This document shows positions 6,125 to 11,083 of a DNA stretch of 11,083 nt, one piece after another. Numbering within the stretch: the stretch's first letter is position 1; every line of letters begins with the position of its first letter. Origin of the DNA: Candidatus Altarchaeota archaeon (GTDB lineage Archaea; Altiarchaeota; Altiarchaeia; IMC4; QMZM01); assembly GCA_015523055.1 (NCBI GenBank), contig WALD01000023.1, positions 1 to 11,083 on the forward strand, read 5' to 3'. Position numbers and translations under genes: made by a program. The notes below the pieces were generated by a model. The model was not told the DNA's origin and searched no databases. It saw nothing but the letters and a program-made list of their open reading frames with translations.

Positions 6125-7333
6125 CTACTCATATCTCAATGCATCCGCCGGCTTTAGCTGCGATGCCTGCCTTGCTGGAAGAATTCCTGATATGCAGCCG
6201 ATTATGAAGGAGAATAGAATCGCTCCAATCAAGAGCTCAGGGGTTATCTGAGCGTTGATTAGGCCAGATCCCATCTGTCGAGCCGCTAAGAATTCAACGA
6301 GCTTTGCAAGCCCTACTCCAACAATACAACCGATCGCACCACCGACTGTGCCCATCATACCTGATTCAAACACGAAGATGTAGAGAATGTCCTGATTTCT
6401 GGCTCCAAGTGCCTTCATCAGGCCTATCTCCTGGGTTCTCTCAAAAACCGATGTGTACATGGTGTTCATTATGCCGACTCCCCCAACAAAGAGGGATATG
6501 GCTGCTATACCTATCAGGACTGCCTGGACTGCATCCAGAACTATACCTACGGATTTCCTCACCTGCTCCATGGTCATAATCTGGAAGTCTTCCTCACCCT
6601 GATCAAGACCTCTGTCCTTCCTTAATTTTTCCTTAATCTCCTCAGACACATCGTCTATATCCGCGTTTGGCATGGTTTTGGCCATTATTACCCTATAATC
6701 GTCCCCCACACCAAATAAATCCTTTGCTGTTTCAATCGGGATATAGATGTTTTTATCGTCCTCTGGGTTTCCTATCTCACTAACAAAAGCAACGACATTG
6801 AATTTTTTGTCATCTATCCTGAGAATATCCCCTATGTCTACAGACCTATCGAATACATCACCACTCCAGTAACTGTAGCCAATTGCCGCCTTATATGTGT
6901 CAGATGACTTGAATCTCTCCTGGCCCCGGACTATCTCTACACCCGTGCCGTCGAGAAAAAGGTCTTGCATATCCGGGTCCAGACCGGAAACAAAACCATA
7001 TTCTGTTTCCCCTCTGAATTCAATTCTTGAAAGCCTTGATATTATACCACCTGCCTTCTCGACTCCGTGTACCTTCTTTACAATGTCCAGTTCATGGTCG
7101 GTTAGCTTTGACGCCCCGCCTCCGGGTCTGAAGATAGCTCCCGGTGTGACATAGATAATATTAGGACCAAGAAGTTCAAACTGTTCGTTTATTGCACTAT
7201 GGAGCCCCTCCCCCAGAGAGATTAAGGAAACTATTGCAGCAATTCCGATGAATATACCCATCATCGTGAGCCAGCTTCTCGTACCCCCTCTCCTTATACT
7301 TCGCACCGAAAGTCTGAAAAAATCACCCCACAT
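6125..7333 (-). CDS. MacB/FtsX-type ABC transporter permease (second permease of operon)
   Basis: The 402-residue protein has MacB architecture: an N-terminal helix (about 21-41, in WLTMMGIFIGIAAIVSLISLG), a large extracytoplasmic MacB-type periplasmic core-like domain (about 42-266), then the FtsX-type bundle of three helices (about 267-290, 317-348, 366-385). Family signatures are the ERTQEIGLMKALGAR coupling motif (298-312) and the C-terminal LPARQASQLKPADALRYE. MacB-like transporters use ATP for mechanical work on the outside (releasing lipoproteins, peptides or antibiotics) rather than passing a substrate through a membrane channel. With the paralogous permease upstream and the ATPase of the same operon it should form a heterodimer (inference). 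Its ATG follows the TAA of the other permease after one base and has no ribosome site, implying translational coupling. The substrate cannot be read from sequence. Confidence 0.93.
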   Translation of the reverse strand: MWGDFFRLSVRSIRRGGTRSWLTMMGIFIGIAAIVSLISLGEGLHSAINEQFELLGPNIIYVTPGAIFRPGGGASKLTDHELDIVKKVHGVEKAGGIISRLSRIEFRGETEYGFVSGLDPDMQDLFLDGTGVEIVRGQERFKSSDTYKAAIGYSYWSGDVFDRSVDIGDILRIDDKKFNVVAFVSEIGNPEDDKNIYIPIETAKDLFGVGDDYRVIMAKTMPNADIDDVSEEIKEKLRKDRGLDQGEEDFQIMTMEQVRKSVGIVLDAVQAVLIGIAAISLFVGGVGIMNTMYTSVFERTQEIGLMKALGARNQDILYIFVFESGMMGTVGGAIGCIVGVGLAKLVEFLAARQMGSGLINAQITPELLIGAILFSFIIGCISGILPARQASQLKPADALRYE

Positions 7334-7334
7334 T

Positions 7335-8558
7335 TTATCTGTGTCTTAATGCCTCCACCGGGTGCATCTTTGCGGCCTTTCTTGCAGGGAAACCACCCCA
7401 GATGCAGCCCCAGAGGAATGAAAATGTTAATGAGGAGATAATCAATTCCGGGCCCATGTAGGCATGGAACATGTCAAAATCGTAGAGGTTCTTAAGGATG
7501 TATTCAACACTGAAACCTATCCCCATGCCGCCAAGCGTTCCCATAATCCCACCAACCATACCAAGAAAACCGCCTTCAATAAGGAATATGAACATTATGC
7601 TTGAATTTCTTGCCCCTATCGCCTTCATAACCCCTATCTGATGAATTCTCTCCACTACCGAGGTATACATTGTTGTCATGATCCCTATCCCTCCAACCAG
7701 AAGAGAGATGGCGGCAATCCCGATAAGCACTATCTGGACTATGTCCAGAACGCTGGTGAATGCACTGATAATGCTTTCAAAGGTTTCAACAGAAAAGTCT
7801 TCCTTCCCCCTCTTTACATTTCTCTGTTTCCTGAGTTTTTCCCTTATCTTCTCTGCAACATCGGAGGGATCATAGCCCTTCTCCACCTTAACGTGTATGA
7901 TGAAGAAGTCGTCCTCTTTACCGAATACTTCCTCTGCAGTTTCAATGGGAATCGTTATCTTGAAATCGTGCAGGGGGTTCCCTGTTCTCTTATTTATGCC
8001 GACTACATCAAAATCCTTGCCATCTATCTTTATTTTGTCCCCCACCCCAAGCTCCCTGCCAAATAAATCACCGGTCTTTGGGCCCACCTGTGCTTTGTGA
8101 GTGTCCCCTTCCCTTAGATAGCGGCCATGATCAACAACAAATTGGTTGATCTCCTTTAGAAAATCCTGTGTTTTGGGTTTTGTATCAACACCGAAAACAG
8201 AGATGAATTTTGTCTTGTCCTTGAATCTGACCTTTCCTGTGGCTACAACTATCCCGATTGCTGAGTCAACCCCCCTTACCCTTTTTATGACATTAAGATC
8301 GGAGTTGCCGAGCTTTGCAGAAACTACATTGGACATACCTATCCGGGCTGTAAGACCTGCTCCGCCAGGGGATACTGCTATTCTCTTACTTCCAACCGCT
8401 GCCGCCTGCTCCTGAATAACCTGCTGAAGGCCCTCACTCAAGGAGATTAATGCAACAACGGCAACAATCCCCAGGAAGATTCCTGTCACGGTCAGCCAGC
8501 TTCTGAGCCTTCTGTGGGCTATGTTATTCAAGGCAAACCTTATGTAGTCCTCAATCAT
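7335..8558 (-). CDS. MacB/FtsX-type ABC transporter permease (first permease of operon)
   Basis: The 407-residue protein is a paralogue of the following permease with the same layout: helix 1 at about 21-41 (WLTVTGIFLGIVAVVALISL), an extracytoplasmic domain at about 42-270, then helices at about 272-295, 322-350 and 370-390. The coupling motif is ERIHQIGVMKAIGARN (303-318) and the end is FPARKAAKMHPVEALRHR. Both proteins share blocks such as IPIETAEEVFGKEDD against IPIETAKDLFGVGDD, but the outer domains differ clearly, with more Lys here, so the two are not recent copies. The ATG follows the TGA of the COG1361-like gene after a single base, again pointing to coupled translation and fixed stoichiometry. 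It is expected in the cytoplasmic membrane with the ATPase encoded at 9874-10578. Confidence 0.93.
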   Translation of the reverse strand: MIEDYIRFALNNIAHRRLRSWLTVTGIFLGIVAVVALISLSEGLQQVIQEQAAAVGSKRIAVSPGGAGLTARIGMSNVVSAKLGNSDLNVIKRVRGVDSAIGIVVATGKVRFKDKTKFISVFGVDTKPKTQDFLKEINQFVVDHGRYLREGDTHKAQVGPKTGDLFGRELGVGDKIKIDGKDFDVVGINKRTGNPLHDFKITIPIETAEEVFGKEDDFFIIHVKVEKGYDPSDVAEKIREKLRKQRNVKRGKEDFSVETFESIISAFTSVLDIVQIVLIGIAAISLLVGGIGIMTTMYTSVVERIHQIGVMKAIGARNSSIMFIFLIEGGFLGMVGGIMGTLGGMGIGFSVEYILKNLYDFDMFHAYMGPELIISSLTFSFLWGCIWGGFPARKAAKMHPVEALRHR

Positions 8559-8559
8559 A

Positions 8560-9870
8560 TCAACTTTTGCTGAAGAGCCTTTTATTCAGTCCGTTTATTA
8601 TAAGCTCAATAATCTTATAGATGAGCCACACAATCACGACTCCGAGAATAAACACCGGGATTGCAAATACCACCTTCAATACTGTTGATATTCCGTCCTG
8701 CTGCGGGTGCTCAGCAGCATATTCTTCAGGCGTCAATATCCTCAATGGAATCTCTCTGGAGAGGACATAGTTCTTGTTGCTCCCCTCCCCCTTGTAGTAA
8801 AGCTCCACCCTCAGTGGAATTCTCCCTGCGGGAGCGTTGTCGCTCACCTTTATGGTCATATCCTCCGTTTCAACATCATCTGAGTCGAGATTTCCTATGT
8901 AGGCCTCGCTTATTGAATCTACCCGGTAATATTCAGACGGCAAGAGTTTGAGCATCAGAAACTTTGCATCCACAAAACCCTTGTTTGCTATGCTTAAGGT
9001 AATCGTCCCCTTCCTGCCGGGAGCAAATGAATCAGCTTCGTCTAAACCGAGATATAAGTCAGGCACTGTTTTTATCTTCACACCAATCTCTTTCCTGACC
9101 ATCTGTTCAACCCCGTCGCTGTCAATGTATGTTATCGTCAATGGAATCTTATAGGTCATTATCCTGGCATCGCTGCTTACAGAAACGAAGAATTCAACAT
9201 TTTTTTCCTCACCTGCCTTAAAATCCCCCAGATACCTGCTTGAGGATGTTGCCGTCGTGAACGGACTGTTGAGCGTTAATCCAACATTGACGTGCCTTGC
9301 AATTCCCCCGCCCTCATTACCTATACCTATCTTTATGTTCCCTGTTGAGCCGACATCGAGGGCGTTGTCGGAGGATATGTTGAATTCTACAGAATCTCTG
9401 ACCGGAATTTCCACATCATTGCTGATTATCAGTTCTTCTTTTTCTCCATCAATGTCGGTTCCTATTATCTGAAACTCCATGGAATAGGTTGTTGCAGGGG
9501 CATTATCCCTTATCTTTATCTTAAATAGAGATGTCCAGCTCTCGCCAATGAACAGATGCCCAACCTTCCCCTCACCATTTTTAATAAGGATGTATGCCTT
9601 TGATATATCATCAGCCGGAACGAGTTTTGTCCGATAAAATACCCTCGGGTTTTCCCCTGCAACAATTCTGGGACCACCCTCTCCTCTGCTTCCAGCACTT
9701 AGAACATTCCGCATATCGGGGTGCTCGTGGAACTTCACATAGACATTGACTGTATCTCCTGCCTCGATATACGATGGGTCCAAACTTATGGAATCAAACC
9801 TTGGTTCAGCGTGTATGGCCTGAATCAGAGTCAAAACCAGAATTCCAGTCACCAATATGGCCTTCTTCAT
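8560..9870 (-). CDS. Secreted, membrane-anchored COG1361-like protein with beta-sandwich repeats
   Basis: The 436-residue protein has a classical signal peptide ([21 protein letters not shown], cleavage expected after Ala21). About 370 extracytoplasmic residues then form three apparent Ig/CARDB-like beta-sandwich units (about 24-158, 160-268, 270-378), marked by recurring patterns: [38 protein letters not shown] and [19 protein letters not shown], and by the repeated DNAPA-T/G (122-127 and 344-349). A transmembrane helix at about 397-421 ends in a short basic cytoplasmic tail. Such proteins often sit beside archaeal MacB-like permeases; by analogy they could play the part of the MacA adaptor or be the scaffold or substrate the transporter acts on (inference). 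Stretch AGGAGGT, inside the end of the ATPase gene, lies 9 nt before the ATG and sets the start. Confidence 0.88.
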   Translation of the reverse strand: MKKAILVTGILVLTLIQAIHAEPRFDSISLDPSYIEAGDTVNVYVKFHEHPDMRNVLSAGSRGEGGPRIVAGENPRVFYRTKLVPADDISKAYILIKNGEGKVGHLFIGESWTSLFKIKIRDNAPATTYSMEFQIIGTDIDGEKEELIISNDVEIPVRDSVEFNISSDNALDVGSTGNIKIGIGNEGGGIARHVNVGLTLNSPFTTATSSSRYLGDFKAGEEKNVEFFVSVSSDARIMTYKIPLTITYIDSDGVEQMVRKEIGVKIKTVPDLYLGLDEADSFAPGRKGTITLSIANKGFVDAKFLMLKLLPSEYYRVDSISEAYIGNLDSDDVETEDMTIKVSDNAPAGRIPLRVELYYKGEGSNKNYVLSREIPLRILTPEEYAAEHPQQDGISTVLKVVFAIPVFILGVVIVWLIYKIIELIINGLNKRLFSKS

Positions 9871-9873
9871 TTT

Positions 9874-10578
9874 TTATTTACCTCCTCTTTCATTTATTCT
9901 CCCATCCATTATGTGGAGTATCCTGTCACCATATCTCAAAAGATTAATGTCATGGGTTACCAGCACTATGGTCTTCCCGTCCTTGTTGAGCCGTGAGAGC
10001 ATATCCATTACCTCCTTGCCCGTTTTTGAATCGAGATTTCCGGTTGGCTCGTCGGCCAGGATAACCTCGGGGTCGTTTGCCAGGGACCTCGCTATTGCAA
10101 CTCTCTGTTGCTGTCCGCCTGAGAGCTCTGCAGGCTTATGATGCCTTCTCTTCTCAAGGCCAACCATATCCAGCAGCTTCTTTGCCCTCTCCTCACGTTC
10201 GTATCTTTGAATTCCCTGAAAGGTCATAGGAAGTATTACATTCTCCAGTGCAGTAAGGCTGGGTATCAGGTTGAAGGTCTGGAAAACAAAACCGATGATC
10301 CTGCCCCTTATCTGAGCGAGTTCGCTCTCTGATAATCTTGATATGTCCTCTCCCCTCAGAAAAACCCTGCCCTTACTGGGTATGTCCAGACAACCAACTA
10401 AGTTCATCAGGGTTGACTTTCCGGAACCGGATGGACCCGTTATTACAACGAATTCATCTGGCAGAATTTCAAGACTCAATCCCCTCAACGCTTCAACCTG
10501 CATCCTCCCCATTTGATATATCTTCCAGACATCATCCAGCCGGATAATTGGCCCGTTATGTTTTTTCTCCCTGCCCAT
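9874..10578 (-). CDS. ABC transporter ATPase, LolD/MacB family
   Basis: The 234-residue nucleotide-binding protein powers the MacB-like permeases encoded next to it. All catalytic motifs are intact: Walker [10 protein letters not shown] (48-56), Q-loop Gln100 in [18 protein letters not shown], signature [15 protein letters not shown] (152-166), Walker [17 protein letters not shown] (172-187) with catalytic Glu177, and the H-loop His209 in LVTHD. The [18 protein letters not shown] and [11 protein letters not shown] blocks are diagnostic of the LolD/MacB/FtsE branch. It is cytoplasmic and dimerises on the permeases. The ATG at 10578 is preceded by GGAG at 6 nt spacing and adds a short polar leader before the [11 protein letters not shown] strand. 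Its gene lies 37 nt after the regulator gene and 3 nt before the secreted-protein gene. Confidence 0.96.
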   Translation of the reverse strand: MGREKKHNGPIIRLDDVWKIYQMGRMQVEALRGLSLEILPDEFVVITGPSGSGKSTLMNLVGCLDIPSKGRVFLRGEDISRLSESELAQIRGRIIGFVFQTFNLIPSLTALENVILPMTFQGIQRYEREERAKKLLDMVGLEKRRHHKPAELSGGQQQRVAIARSLANDPEVILADEPTGNLDSKTGKEVMDMLSRLNKDGKTIVLVTHDINLLRYGDRILHIMDGRINERGGK

Positions 10579-10615
10579 CCTACACTCCCTGTATCTGAAT
10601 CAACTACGCAGATAT

Positions 10616-11077
10616 CTACTCCTTGATTGACATCTCCTCAAGTTTTTTTATGAATTCACCCAATATTCCTTCAAATTGAAGAAGTTGCGTATAATAATTC
10701 TCGATTATTCTGAGCTTCTGCTTTGATTTATTATCCTTTACCTTGTTTTTGTATTTCTTTATAATCCTTGGAAGGGTTTCCTTTGCGGGTTTGATAAAAT
10801 TATTTTGCATTGCATTGATCTTCATTACGTTCAACCTAATCAGGTCCTTCTCCATATAGAAAAAAACCTTCTTCGTTCCTGGCTTCTTTATACGCTGGAC
10901 CACGCCCATGGTCTCCAGCATCTTCATTGTGTTGGATATCGAAGCTAGACTGTAGCCTGTTTTTCTGGCGACATAGTCCATAGAAACATCCTCCGTTTCA
11001 ATATAGAGGGCGCCAGTTACCTTTGCAGGCAGATCGTTAAGGCCGTAAGACTTCATCAACGTGCTGAGAAACCCCAT
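10616..11077 (-). CDS. GbsR/MarR-type winged-helix transcriptional regulator (5' end may extend past window)
   Basis: The 153-residue product has a winged-helix DNA-binding domain (about 15-76): LPAKVTGALYIETEDVSMDYVARKTGYSLASISNTMKMLETMGVV, followed by a basic wing, KKPGTKKVFFYMEKD. A helical, lysine-rich C-terminal part (about 77-150) fits the dimerisation region of GbsR-type proteins (COG1510). GbsR-like proteins are usually repressors of the genes they precede. The ABC operon starts 37 nt downstream in the same direction, so local control and autoregulation are likely (inference). The start is uncertain: ATG at 11077 is only 6 bases from the window edge, the frame is open to that edge, and homologues often carry some more residues before the LPAKV helix. 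No operator was identified because the upstream region is outside the window. Confidence 0.88.
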   Translation of the reverse strand: MGFLSTLMKSYGLNDLPAKVTGALYIETEDVSMDYVARKTGYSLASISNTMKMLETMGVVQRIKKPGTKKVFFYMEKDLIRLNVMKINAMQNNFIKPAKETLPRIIKKYKNKVKDNKSKQKLRIIENYYTQLLQFEGILGEFIKKLEEMSIKE

Positions 11078-11083
11078 TACATC

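Noticed and set aside
9721..9996. Plus-strand ORF spanning the junction of the ATPase and secreted-protein genes
   Set aside because: Both minus-strand genes there are well supported with intact motifs; this frame is antisense and has no coding signs.

Overview
The window is archaeal. It encodes beta-ribofuranosylaminobenzene 5'-phosphate synthase (the first committed enzyme of tetrahydromethanopterin synthesis), an archaeal YchF-type GTPase with its Cys-rich insert, a DUF447 protein, and an ABC operon with a COG1361-type secreted protein. Arginine is mostly AGG/AGA, ATA isoleucine codons are common, and genes are packed with overlaps or 1-4 nt gaps. A methanogen, an Archaeoglobi-like or an alkane/methane-oxidising archaeon would fit; the sequence alone does not settle the genus.

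Layout. (1) Plus strand, 1-2738: the C-terminal part of a P2-type (Ca2+ type) cation ATPase cut by the window start, then pdxT (glutaminase of PLP synthase), then a DUF447 flavin-type split-barrel protein. The three overlap and probably form one transcript. (2) Minus strand, 5883-2741: a YchF/Obg-like GTPase with a TGS domain, a 154-nt gap, mptG, and a six-helix membrane protein 4 nt behind mptG. The membrane protein and DUF447 genes converge with 2 nt between them. (3) Minus strand, 11077-6125: a GbsR/MarR-like winged-helix regulator, a LolD/MacB-type ABC ATPase, a signal-peptide plus C-terminal-anchor protein with beta-sandwich repeats, and two different MacB/FtsX-type permeases. This is a complete, probably self-regulated, archaeal MacB-like export or envelope operon. 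A 24-codon ORF with a very strong Shine-Dalgarno follows the second permease.

The ABC operon is the most system-like part. Two non-identical permeases suggest a heterodimer, the extracytoplasmic COG1361-like protein may stand in for the bacterial adaptor MacA, and the tiny terminal ORF may be an accessory or substrate peptide (inference). At the DNA level, the palindrome GAATTC occurs 29 times in 11 kb, roughly nine to ten times the number expected from base composition, and lies in all three codon phases. No transfer RNA, ribosomal RNA, CRISPR array or insertion sequence could be supported, and no gene-free stretch exceeds 300 bases.
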